A stretch of DNA of 33,640 nucleotides from Planctomycetia bacterium (GTDB lineage: Bacteria > Planctomycetota > Planctomycetia > Gemmatales > Gemmataceae). Of the stretch, positions 24,240-32,098 are shown one piece after another (position 1 is the first letter of the stretch; every line of letters starts with the position of its first letter). The notes beneath the pieces were generated by a model. The model was not told the DNA's origin, ran no database searches, and saw nothing but the letters and a program-made list of their open reading frames with translations. The stretch is taken from NCBI GenBank assembly GCA_005799265.1, contig SYHD01000308.1, forward strand, positions 1-33,640. Direction: 5' to 3'. A program made the position numbers and the translations under genes.

Positions 24240-24740
24240 CTAGCTCATGGGACTGACGTCGGCGACGATCGTGCTGGAGGTGCTGTAGCCGTCCTCGGTG
24301 AACACCACGGTGTATTCACCGTAGCCGCCCGATGCTCCCGTGCGAGTAAGGGTCAATGTCCAACTATTTTGGATGCCCGTAGGGCCTGCGGAGACGACAT
24401 TGCCTGCGGGGACGCTGAAGTAGCGCGGCACGGACATATTGATGTCCAGTTTGTCGATGTCATCGGCGTAGGTGCCTTCGCGGGCTTGATAGCGTTCCTG
24501 GGCGGCGCGAACCGCGGACAGATAGGCGAACGCTTCCGCCGCTTTGGACCGCTCGACCGATTTCAAGAATCGCGGTACGCCGAAGGCCGCCAGCACGCCG
24601 ATGATCACGATGACCACGGCCAATTCCACGAGGGTGAACCCCTTGCGGGCTTCCTTCTGCATGTATTGATGCAGACGCGTCGGTACCGCAAAGAACCGGA
24701 CCACGGGGGTTTTCACAGCTTGCAACGGATTGAACAACAT
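24240..24740 (-). CDS. Major prepilin/pseudopilin (GspG/PilA type)
   Basis: The 166-residue product has a class III prepilin signal (ARKG/FTLVELAVVIVIIGVLAAFGVPRFL) with cleavage after Gly34 and Glu39 at mature position 5. The following helix (AAEAFAYLSAVRAAQERYQAREGTYAD, key word AAQERYQAREGTYAD) and short beta domain fit a GspG-like major pseudopilin or PilA. The leader of 34 residues is unusually long and contains basic residues. The ATG at 24740 has AGGAGG 5 bases upstream. A strong terminator follows directly, consistent with high independent expression. No disulfide Cys pair is seen in the C-terminus, unlike classical type IVa pilins. Confidence 0.93.
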   Translation of the reverse strand: MLFNPLQAVKTPVVRFFAVPTRLHQYMQKEARKGFTLVELAVVIVIIGVLAAFGVPRFLKSVERSKAAEAFAYLSAVRAAQERYQAREGTYADDIDKLDINMSVPRYFSVPAGNVVSAGPTGIQNSWTLTLTRTGASGGYGEYTVVFTEDGYSTSSTIVADVSPMS

Positions 24741-25072
24741 GGGAACCTCCTGAGGGCACGAGTAAAGAACCTTGAACACAGAACCAAGATAGATCAACGC
24801 TACACAGCGTTTGAACTTCGAGCTAAGGCCTACGGGCTAGAGAGACGTTGACAATTCAGTCATCTTGGGCAAGCTCATTCTCTCTTGTCTCGTTTTCTCT
24901 CACCGTCTTGTTGGGCTCACAATGAAGAACGAAATCCGCGCCGCATGTCCGCCAAAGTTTTTCTTTTTTTTCCGAAAGATGTGTTTGGCCGCTCACGCCA
25001 CGCTGGTCGTCGGTCAATTCACTCGGCGCAATATCCCTTGGCAAGCATCTCGGTCAGCCGCGGGATAGAGTG
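24741..25072. other. Leader and promoter region of the prepilin gene
   Basis: This ~330-base gap lies upstream of the prepilin gene and downstream of the terminator at 25073-25108. It should hold the pilin promoter. I could not identify a convincing -35/-10 pair or sigma54 site. Short open frames on both strands lack domains or Shine-Dalgarno support and are not called. Confidence 0.45.
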
Positions 25073-25108
25073 GGACAAAAAGAAAGGGGCGTCCGCAAGG
25101 AACGCCCC
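25073..25108 (-). terminator. Intrinsic terminator after the kinase-module gene
   Basis: On the minus strand 25108-25099 pairs with 25094-25086 (ggggcgt core, one bulged base), followed by a T-rich run (tttcttttt). It is 37 bases past the stop of the gene at 25145. The stem resembles the terminator at 24177-24208 (same ggggcgtc and cgcccc arms), so the two may share origin. Confidence 0.78.
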
Positions 25109-25144
25109 GGGAAACGGATTTGATTAGGATATGCAGTGCTTGGA

Positions 25145-25552
25145 TTAGAGCCTCGGCAGGCGTGATGGGAATCGCGGAAGGGAAATCGTGCAGGGCCAGC
25201 CGGACGTGTCCACGCCGTAGCGCTGTTCATATTCCGCCGGCGCGGGGTCTTCCCCTCGTTCGCGGCGTTGGCGATATTCTTCAAAGGCGACTTCCTGTAC
25301 GCCCTGGGGGTCGAGAAAGAACTCCGGGAAGAGCTGGCGGTAGTCGTCGAGTGTCGTGAGTCTGCGAGAAGTGCTCTGGTACTCCAGATCAACGCGAATC
25401 AGTTCCTGCAAGATCAAGGCATAAAGTGGATGTTCGCGGCACGGCAGGAATTCGCGGAGGTCGATTTCCCGCCCCTGCCGCTGTGCCCTTTCAAAAGCCT
25501 CCAGGTATAGATCGATTGCCAGCCAATCGGCCAGGATTCTCTTCGTTGTCAC
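25145..25552 (-). CDS. Free-standing kinase N-terminal module without catalytic domain
   Basis: The 135-residue product matches the region that precedes the catalytic domain in many planctomycete Ser/Thr kinases: a helical segment with REFLPCREHPLYALILQELIRVDLEY, then repeated short motifs TLDDYRQLFPE and DPAPAEYEQRYGVDTSGWP. In those kinases the last motif normally leads straight into the kinase domain; here the protein ends 18 residues later and a terminator follows, so the catalytic domain is absent. The start is set at GTG 25552 because AGGAGG (25559-25564) is 6 bases upstream; an ATG two codons earlier has the site immediately adjacent. It overlaps the sigma-factor gene, so the two are co-expressed and the product may modulate that sigma factor or an unlinked kinase. 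Confidence 0.75.
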   Translation of the reverse strand: MTTKRILADWLAIDLYLEAFERAQRQGREIDLREFLPCREHPLYALILQELIRVDLEYQSTSRRLTTLDDYRQLFPEFFLDPQGVQEVAFEEYRQRRERGEDPAPAEYEQRYGVDTSGWPCTISLPRFPSRLPRL

Positions 25553-26159
25553 GGTCATCCTCCTGTAGCAACCGCGTCCGCAATTGAACTAGCGCTTCCT
25601 GAAGAATTCGTTCTACCGTGCGTTTCGATCGTCCAACTTGTTGGGCGATCTCGGCTACTTCCAAACCCTCCAGGCGCAATTTGATCACGCGACCAAAGTG
25701 TTCGGGGAGCGTCTTGAGGGCTTCTTCGACCCCTTCACGCAACAAAGACGATGCGAAACTGGAATGAGAAAATGAAGTCAACTCGTTGAGCGCATCCATG
25801 TTCACATTCCGGCGCACGTCGCGTTTGCCGGCGCGCTGAAAAACTTCTTCCGTCCGCAGGCGATTGAGCGTGATAACCAGCAAGACGCTCCACAACTCCT
25901 CGTCCGTGGGGCAGTCATAATTTCCATTGCCGGTCGCTTCGAAAAATCGGCGGAAAACCGATTGCACAATGTCGTCAGCGTCCAAGCGGCTCCGCAAGAG
26001 TTTCGAGAACTTGGCATGGGCCAGCTGCCGCAAGCGCCCAGCAAACCGATGGTAAAGCTGGTCGGCGGCCTTTTGGTCGCCGTTGCGAAACTGCGCGACC
26101 AACAACACCCCGGACGGCGTTTCCAACGGTTGGGGAGTGTTTTCGTTCGCCACGTCCAT
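25491..26159 (-). CDS. ECF-type RNA polymerase sigma factor
   Basis: The 222-residue product has both ECF domains. Sigma2 covers residues ~20-100 (AKFSKLLRSRLDADDIVQSVFRRFF; the DADDIVQSVF stretch is region 2.2/2.3). Sigma4 covers ~135-195 (LKTLPEHFGRVIKLRLEGLEVAEIAQQVGRSKRTVERILQEALVQLR, with helix-turn-helix VAEIAQQVGRSKRTVERIL). It resembles ECF groups expanded in planctomycetes, which are often paired with Ser/Thr kinases rather than anti-sigma factors. No anti-sigma gene is present; the partner is the overlapping kinase N-terminal module gene. The ATG at 26159 has GGGAG upstream. It lies between the secretin and prepilin genes in the same direction, so it may control this locus. Confidence 0.93.
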   Translation of the reverse strand: MDVANENTPQPLETPSGVLLVAQFRNGDQKAADQLYHRFAGRLRQLAHAKFSKLLRSRLDADDIVQSVFRRFFEATGNGNYDCPTDEELWSVLLVITLNRLRTEEVFQRAGKRDVRRNVNMDALNELTSFSHSSFASSLLREGVEEALKTLPEHFGRVIKLRLEGLEVAEIAQQVGRSKRTVERILQEALVQLRTRLLQEDDRDNEENPGRLAGNRSIPGGF

Positions 26160-26450
26160 TCCTGTCTCCCTACTAAAAAGAACCAAAATCCTCCCGCATG
26201 ACCGCCAGATCTTTCATGAGTTTTCGATGAGAACACGGAAGAGGATATGCATCTATAGCCCGAAATTTACGAGGAGTCAAATGAGGGCTGCCGATCGATA
26301 ATTCCATGCTTGGGTGTTTCTCCTGCCGCGCAAGGATTTCCTATCTATCTGGGGTATGAAAGGGTCGAGCAAGCGGCGCGACGGACGTGATTCGCGGGAA
26401 ATGCGCAGTGTGCGGGCCGTGTCGTTTGGTATGAAAGCAAATAGATCGTT
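26160..26450. other. Intergenic region upstream of the sigma-factor gene
   Basis: This 291-base gap separates the secretin stop from the sigma-factor start on the minus strand. I saw no gene, strong hairpin or clear promoter in it. Confidence 0.4.
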
Positions 26451-28244
26451 CTACTTGCTGGAAGGTGGCGTTAGTAATTTCTGGTTCGGCACGGCAGGAA
26501 TCGTCCCAGCCGGTGCCGGGCCCATGTTCATCACTCCCGTGTTGGGGTTCCAGATGCGGGGCGTTAGCAACACGATCAATTCAGTCTTGGTGTTTGTCTG
26601 AAATCTTTCGCGAAACAAAGCGCCGACCCATGGCAGGTTACTCAGGTAAGGAATGCCATTTTGGTCCTTGCGCGAGAAATTCTCGATTAGCCCGCCGATG
26701 ACGATGGTGGCGCCGTCCGGCACCATCACGTTGGTGGTTAGCTGGGTGGTGTTCGTCTGCGGAATCTGGGTGACCGGGTCCAAGCTGCCGGAGCTTCGTT
26801 CCGGATGGATTTCCATGCGAACCATGCCGTCGCTGGAAATGAACGGGCGGACGCGCAACTGCGTGCCGATGTCGAGAAACTGGACTTGCGAAGTCGAGCT
26901 GACCTGCGTCTGGCTGGTGAGGGTCGCATAGCCCAGTCGATCACCGAGTTGAAATTCCGCCAGCTGTTTGTTGAGCACGAGCAAGCGCGGCGAGGCGAGA
27001 ACTTCGGTCTTACCGAGGGTCTCCACTGCACGGAGAAAACCCTGGATGTTGTTGCTCGAAAAGCCGAAACTGCCCCCGTACTGGTCCTTGGCGAAACCAC
27101 TACCAGACGTCCCCTTGACCAGACCACCGGCGTTCACGAGAGTTGCCGGCGTAAAACCGACGGCGGTATTTAGCAAGGCGCCATTGCCCACCACCGAGAG
27201 GACTTTGCCCGCGCTGTTGACCACGGCGAAGTTGATGCCGAATTCCTTCCCTTTTTCCAGTTTCACCTGCATAATCACGACTTCGATGAGAACCTGGGAT
27301 GGTTGCACGTCGAGCTGGGCGACGAGCGGCTCGATGGTCTTGAGTATCTCCTCGCGATCTTGGATGATGACAACCTCGCCGCTGGCAAGCGAATCGCCAC
27401 CGGTCGCGGAGCCGCCCGATCCACCGCCAGGCGCCGCACCACCGCCGCCGCCGGGTACGCCTCCTCCCGGTGTAGCGGCGCCTCCTCCCGCAGGACTTCC
27501 GCTACTACCCGCCGATGTAGACTCAATGCCGACGGCACTGGACGGCGAAGTCGTGAGCTTTCCTTTAGGACTCAAGAAAGGCTTGATCATTTTTTCCAGA
27601 TCGACACTCCTGATGTAATTCAGACGGTACATTCGAATCGGGAGTTTATCATCGCCAAGGCGGGCAAATTCCTCCGGGGTGTAGATGTAGATGATCCCTT
27701 GATCCCTTCTGGAGATCAGGTTGGCAGACTTCAAAAGGGCATCGAACGCCTGCTCCAGGGTAACCCCTTTCAAGCTGATCGAAATCTTGCCTGAAACCGC
27801 GGGCGAGACCAGAATGTTCAGGGCTCCTTCTTTGCCCAGGAGTTCAAAAGCCTTACGAACTTCCACTTCATCCAAGGTCAACGTGATAGGTTTGCCGAGG
27901 TCCAATTTGCGGGGCTGGGGCAATTCGTCCTTGCCTTGGAAGGTCCCCGTTCTGACCTGGTGTGCGCGGTTCGGCAAAGACGCGTCGGGCCCGTCGTCCT
28001 CGCCGGGATGCACTTCGACGACGCTGGGTTTTTCAAACCGGACGGGAACATCAGTGGCGAGGGCGACCTCGTGTTCGAAGGGATTGGTAACGTTGTTTGC
28101 CTTCTTAGGGGCGGCGTTCGTTGCGAACGATGTAACCGCCGGGGACCGGTCCGACTGGACCAGTCTCCGCAGCGGGCCATCCTGGGCGCAGCCCGCGGCG
28201 AAAAGCCAAAGGCACATGCCCGCAATGACTTGCAAGCTCTTCAC
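26451..28244 (-). CDS. gspD: Secretin (GspD/PilQ-type outer-membrane channel)
   Basis: The 597-residue product starts with a lipoprotein-like signal peptide (MKSLQVIAGMCLWLFAAGC, Cys19; the -3 residue is Ala rather than Leu, so the lipobox is imperfect). Residues ~110-185 form an STN/N0-like domain (PITLTLDEVEVRKAFELLGKEG, key word VRKAFELL; GVTLEQAFDALLKSANL). A secretin N1-like domain (LPIRMYRLNYIRSVDLEKMI) is interrupted by a ~65-residue Gly/Ser/Pro-rich insert. Residues ~330-575 are the secretin core (QVLIEVVIMQVKLEKGKEFGINF; LASPRLLVLNKQLAEFQLG; VPDGATIVIGGL; ending LPWVGALFR). The start is GTG 28244 with GGAGG 5 bases upstream; an ATG at 28295 would add an unrelated tail. It provides the outer-membrane gate for this locus. 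Confidence 0.93.
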   Translation of the reverse strand: MKSLQVIAGMCLWLFAAGCAQDGPLRRLVQSDRSPAVTSFATNAAPKKANNVTNPFEHEVALATDVPVRFEKPSVVEVHPGEDDGPDASLPNRAHQVRTGTFQGKDELPQPRKLDLGKPITLTLDEVEVRKAFELLGKEGALNILVSPAVSGKISISLKGVTLEQAFDALLKSANLISRRDQGIIYIYTPEEFARLGDDKLPIRMYRLNYIRSVDLEKMIKPFLSPKGKLTTSPSSAVGIESTSAGSSGSPAGGGAATPGGGVPGGGGGAAPGGGSGGSATGGDSLASGEVVIIQDREEILKTIEPLVAQLDVQPSQVLIEVVIMQVKLEKGKEFGINFAVVNSAGKVLSVVGNGALLNTAVGFTPATLVNAGGLVKGTSGSGFAKDQYGGSFGFSSNNIQGFLRAVETLGKTEVLASPRLLVLNKQLAEFQLGDRLGYATLTSQTQVSSTSQVQFLDIGTQLRVRPFISSDGMVRMEIHPERSSGSLDPVTQIPQTNTTQLTTNVMVPDGATIVIGGLIENFSRKDQNGIPYLSNLPWVGALFRERFQTNTKTELIVLLTPRIWNPNTGVMNMGPAPAGTIPAVPNQKLLTPPSSK

Positions 28245-28550
28245 TCCGCCCTCCCCCAAGGCCAGCGACGCTCGCGCCGGGCTTTCGACAAGCAAGAACG
28301 ACAGATTCTTTGACAGGATGAAAGTTGAGCCTTTTACGCGCGTGCAGCGATACTGTCAAGGGCAGAAACGGCGAGAGGGGAAGGCTTTTCGCTTTCGCAC
28401 GGCCGGGAAAATCCGCCGCCGTGCCAGAAAATCACGTGCTATACTCTTTGGACGCGCCAACCTCGCTCAGTGGCCAGTCATTGGAAAAATCCGGGTTTCT
28501 CCTTCAGACCATGGGCAACTGAATAATGGCAGGCAGGGAGGGCGACTTGC
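28245..28550. other. Divergent intergenic region upstream of the secretin gene
   Basis: This ~306-base gap separates the secretin gene from the plus-strand DUF5658-like gene. It must contain at least the secretin promoter. I saw no repeat, strong hairpin or supported small gene in it. Confidence 0.4.
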
Positions 28551-29192
28551 ATGTGGGTCTACATTTGGCTGAGGCTGGTGTTTGTCGTTGGCGTCGTGAT
28601 CACATGCCTTGCGTGGCGCTGGCACGGTGCGTACGTCCAACCATGGTTTGCCCTGCCTTTGGTGGCTTGCGCAGGTGGGCTATGGTGGTGCTTCGCCGTT
28701 TCACATCGCGCAGGAATGAGTGGGACGGGCGAATCTGAAGAGAAGCGAAATTCGTCGGATCGGCGGAGAAACGCCACGAGTTTCTGGGACGTAGTTCGCG
28801 GGACGGGCCGCCGAATGCGAAACCGTCGCGCGGGCGAGCATGATTTGCCTTACTTCGTGGAGCGCTTTTCCCTGGTCGAGTTGGTCTTGGTCATCCTATT
28901 CTTGGTCTTCACGCTGGCGGACGGCATCCTCACCGTACGGCTTCTCGACAGCAATTGTGAAGAAGTGAATCCTTTGATGGATTTCTTGCTCCGCCAGGGC
29001 CTGGAATCCTTTTTTATTGGCAAATACGTGCTCACTGCCGCCGGTTTGCCATTCTTGTTGATCTTCAAGCACTGGTATCTGTTCAACACGCGTCTGCGCG
29101 TGGGACATGTTCTTCCTATCTTCGTACTCATGTACGTGGCGCTGCTGGCGTACCAATCCTATCTATTCAGCCAGCTTCCGCCGATGGGATGA
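28551..29192 (+). CDS. DUF5658-like membrane protein
   Basis: The 213-residue product has two N-terminal membrane helices (residues ~7-22 and ~30-52), a charged Arg-rich cytoplasmic loop (residues ~60-100, RRRNATSF, RRMRNRRAGEHD) and three C-terminal helices (~108-128, ~150-170, ~182-205). The C-terminal half fits DUF5658: FTLADGILTVRLLDSNCEEVNPLMDFLLRQG (key words FTLADGILT and EVNPLMDFLL), then FFIGKYVLTAAGLP. Family function is unknown to me; these genes often accompany other envelope genes. The ATG follows GGAGGG by 8 bases. It is convergent with the kinase-REC-HD-GYP gene, whose stop is 26 bases beyond. Confidence 0.82.
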   Translation: MWVYIWLRLVFVVGVVITCLAWRWHGAYVQPWFALPLVACAGGLWWCFAVSHRAGMSGTGESEEKRNSSDRRRNATSFWDVVRGTGRRMRNRRAGEHDLPYFVERFSLVELVLVILFLVFTLADGILTVRLLDSNCEEVNPLMDFLLRQGLESFFIGKYVLTAAGLPFLLIFKHWYLFNTRLRVGHVLPIFVLMYVALLAYQSYLFSQLPPMG

Positions 29193-29217
29193 TTGACGCA
29201 GGGTATCAAGCAAACGC

Positions 29218-31488
29218 TCAGTCCGGATGGGCCTTGTACACCTGCGCGAAGTCGTCCGCGCAGATCTGAAAGACGTGGAGCAATGCCGGGTCAAATTGAC
29301 CTTGCGAGGATTCCAACATGACTTCGACAGTGGCAACGTGCGGCAGGGCCGGCTTGTGCGGGCGGCGCGAACGCAGCGCGTCGTAAACATCGGCGATGCT
29401 GACGATACGGGCTGCCAACGGAATGTCCTGATCGCGCAAGTGATCGGGATAACCCTTGCCATCCCAGCGTTCGTGATGATGGCGCGTGATGTCGATCGCC
29501 ATCTGCAAGAATGCAATCGCGAATCCGTGCGCGTGGGCGACTTTCTGCAGGATGTCCGCGCCGATGGTCGCGTGTTGCCGCATCAGGATCCGTTCTTCGT
29601 CGGAAAGCTGGCCCGGCTTGAGGATGAGATGGTCCGGCAGACCGATCATGCCGACGTCGTGCAGAGGCGCGGTGCTCGCCAGAAGCTCGATGAAATGCTG
29701 GTCCATGGTGCCTTGCAGGGCGGGGGTGGCTGCCGCTTCTTCCGCGAGATGGCGCACGTATTTTTGCATGCGCTGCAAATGCGCGGAGGTTGCGACGCCG
29801 CGATAGGCCACCAACTCCGCGATTGCCAAGGTCAAGGCGTTGCGGGCGCCCACCAGATCGCTGTCGCGCGCGCGCAAGGTTTGTTCCAGCTGCTGATTCA
29901 AACCGAACAGCGAGCGGGCCAGCGCATCGGTCCGATCTTGCGCCTCCTTGAGGCGCAACGCGGCTTTCACCCGCGCCACCATCTGCACAAGGCTGAATGG
30001 TTTGGCCAGGAAATCGTCAGCCCCGGCCAGCATCATGCTCGACATTTCCTCGGTCGATACTCGGCCCGACGTCATGATGATCTTCAGGTTCGGCACGGGC
30101 GGATCGTTGCGCAGTTGCCGCAGCACTTCGTCGCCGCGCAATTTTGGCAGTTCGACGTCTAGCAAAATGAGATCGTAGGGCTTGGATCGAACCATCTGGA
30201 TCGCCTCAAGACCGTCCGCCGCTTCCTCGCATTCGAATCCTTCTGGGGCGAGGCAGTGCCGGGCGACCACAAGCATCATCTTCTCATCATCGACCAGCAG
30301 AAGCCGGCGTTTCTCGGAATTCTGCAGGTCGCGATCGCAGCTCAGCTTCGCTGATCGCTCGTTCGACTCGCGTGGATTCAGGTATGCGGATTCGCCTGAC
30401 TGAGAGCGCAGCAAGGGGAGCAAGGCACGCATGACCGCTTGCGGCGTCGGATAGCGTTCATCGGGATTCGTCGCCATCAAGCGTGAAATGATGCTGTCCA
30501 GCTCCAGCGGGACTTCCGTACGGGATTGACTGACTGATGGAGGTGTCTGCACGGAGCGGGCGACGACCCGCTGCCTGAATGGAGCTTGCGATGGAAAGGG
30601 GACCTTCCCGGTCAGCGCCCAAAAGAGGGTCCCGCCGAGACTGTAGATGTCGGCACGAATGTCCACGGCGCGGGCATCGTTTGCTTGCTCGGGCGCCAAA
30701 TAATCGATGGTGCCGAGGACCATGCCCTGCTGCGTGTGCCGATTCTCCGCGTTGCACGCCAGACCGAAATCAAGCAGCTTGGCCTGGCCTTCCGGTGTTA
30801 CCAGAATGTTGGACGGCTTGATGTCGCGATGCACCAGGCCGTGTTTGTCGGCTTCGACCAGGGCGCTGGCGATTTGGTAGGCAAGATCACAGGCGTGGGA
30901 AACGGACAGCGGACCGCCGTTTTGAACCAAGCGCTCTAAATCTTGACCAGGCACATATTCCATGACGTGGTAGTAAAGCACCGGCGCGTCGAGTCCATCG
31001 CCAGGGATTTCTCCCGTGTCGATGGCCCAGACGATATTCGGATGCTGCAACTGGGCGATCACGCGAATTTCATTGAAAAACCGCGTCAACAGCGGCCCAT
31101 CCAACTCGCTGCCAGAGTAAAGGGGCAGAATCTTGATGGCCGCCAGGCGCCGCAAATGGATGTGCTCGGCCAGGAAAACCACCCCCATGCCACCGACGCC
31201 CAGGCGATCGAGCACTCGATAACTGCCCATGAGCATGCCATAGGTTGTTCCCGCCTCGATACGATCCGCTTGATAGCGGGTCAAGAGTTTCGCTTCCACC
31301 AGCCGTCCCAACAGCTGGCTAACTTTCGTTTCCCCTTCGAATTCGTTGCGCACCGTATCCGGCACTCTTAGCCAGTCTTCGCGATGAATGAATGAGTTTT
31401 GCAGACAAAAATCCAAAAGCGAAGCCGGACTGGCGCTCTCGTGCCGAGTGGCCGAAAAGGAAGAGTCGGGTTGGAAACGGCGCGTCAT
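29218..31488 (-). CDS. Ser/Thr kinase-REC-HD-GYP fusion protein
   Basis: The 756-residue product joins three modules. Residues ~89-360 are a Hanks-type kinase: LGVGGMGVV, K119 in AAIKIL, HRDIKPSN (220-227), DFG (240-242), APEQ (265-268). Residues ~395-510 are a receiver domain with acidic pair D400/D401, phosphoacceptor D444, S474 and K496. Residues ~555-755 are an HD-GYP-type domain: H610-D611, H639, H670-H671-H672, GYP at 679-681, D700. HD-GYP proteins hydrolyse cyclic-di-GMP. One deviation is Met614 in HDVGM, where the family normally has Lys (HDIGK). The ATG at 31488 has GAGGA 7 bases upstream; the frame extends to 31818 through non-homologous sequence. Receiver phosphorylation, by the fused kinase or by a histidine kinase such as the one at 32099, may gate phosphodiesterase activity (inference). 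Confidence 0.93.
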   Translation of the reverse strand: MTRRFQPDSSFSATRHESASPASLLDFCLQNSFIHREDWLRVPDTVRNEFEGETKVSQLLGRLVEAKLLTRYQADRIEAGTTYGMLMGSYRVLDRLGVGGMGVVFLAEHIHLRRLAAIKILPLYSGSELDGPLLTRFFNEIRVIAQLQHPNIVWAIDTGEIPGDGLDAPVLYYHVMEYVPGQDLERLVQNGGPLSVSHACDLAYQIASALVEADKHGLVHRDIKPSNILVTPEGQAKLLDFGLACNAENRHTQQGMVLGTIDYLAPEQANDARAVDIRADIYSLGGTLFWALTGKVPFPSQAPFRQRVVARSVQTPPSVSQSRTEVPLELDSIISRLMATNPDERYPTPQAVMRALLPLLRSQSGESAYLNPRESNERSAKLSCDRDLQNSEKRRLLLVDDEKMMLVVARHCLAPEGFECEEAADGLEAIQMVRSKPYDLILLDVELPKLRGDEVLRQLRNDPPVPNLKIIMTSGRVSTEEMSSMMLAGADDFLAKPFSLVQMVARVKAALRLKEAQDRTDALARSLFGLNQQLEQTLRARDSDLVGARNALTLAIAELVAYRGVATSAHLQRMQKYVRHLAEEAAATPALQGTMDQHFIELLASTAPLHDVGMIGLPDHLILKPGQLSDEERILMRQHATIGADILQKVAHAHGFAIAFLQMAIDITRHHHERWDGKGYPDHLRDQDIPLAARIVSIADVYDALRSRRPHKPALPHVATVEVMLESSQGQFDPALLHVFQICADDFAQVYKAHPD

Positions 31489-31745
31489 CGGACGGTCCTC
31501 ATTCCGATTCCTGCGAGGTCGCGGTTGGCGCTCAGGCGAGGCGTGCTCAAATATATCATACGGCAACGCCAAGCATAGATCGGGCGACAGTTTTTTGAAT
31601 GAAGGAACATGAATACGCTCGTAAACGGATGCTCGACCCTGAAAAAGGAAAATTGCGGCGGATATCCTCCTTGGATTCGGTTCATTACAGTATCGAGCAA
31701 CGACATAAGCATTCCCCAGGGGGTGGTCATGTCGGGGTTCTGGAA

Positions 31746-31949
31746 ACGCGACCCGTCGGCGTGGCGCTGTTCGGGCACTACCGCGATCGCGTCGGGCGCA
31801 AGAAGGCGCTGGCGGCATCCAGCATCCTCTTGGTCATACCGACCACGCTCATCGGCGTTTTGCCCACCTATGGCCAAGTGGGACTCCTGGAGCCGATTCT
31901 CGTGATCGTGATGCGCCTGGCCGCCCTACATTGGAGCCAGGCGACCTGA
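31746..31949 (+). pseudogene. Remnant of an MFS (MHS-type) transporter
   Basis: This ~67-codon stretch reads RPVGVALFGHYRDRVGRKKALAASS and continues LLVIPTTLIGVLPTYGQVG (only these key words). It matches the second and third membrane segments of major facilitator proteins of the metabolite/H+ symporter type, with the loop-2 signature DRxGRKKAL. A full transporter has about 430 residues; here both ends are missing, no start with Shine-Dalgarno is nearby, and the frame stops after MRLAALHWSQAT. It lies between the kinase and histidine-kinase genes, so it is interpreted as a decayed insertion or remnant of an ancestral gene. Confidence 0.65.
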
Positions 31950-31987
31950 ACGTTGGCGATTGCCAATGGCGTCAAGTAATCATTTAT

Positions 31988-32034
31988 GCACGCACGATAG
32001 GCCCAATCGCTCATTGTGGGCGTAAAGTGCGTGC
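31988..32034. promoter_or_regulatory. Two-part hairpin upstream of the sensor kinase gene
   Basis: Positions 31988-31995 (gcacgcac) pair perfectly with 32027-32034, and within them 32001-32005 (gccca) pair with 32017-32021. The element ends 64 bases before the ATG of the sensor kinase. It could be a leader hairpin, an operator or a repeat; its function is not determinable here. Confidence 0.4.
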
Positions 32035-32098
32035 GTTACATACATGGTTCTTGCCACAACTCTGAATGGCTACTGGACGGTACCAAAGGAGAGACGCT

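Noticed and set aside
24865-25127. Small plus-strand frames upstream of the prepilin gene
   Set aside because: Short, overlapping in two frames, no Shine-Dalgarno, and they run into a terminator hairpin for the opposite strand.
31388-31612. Short plus-strand frames antisense to the 5' end of the kinase-REC-HD-GYP gene
   Set aside because: No domains, low coding character, and they cover the well-supported start region of the kinase gene.
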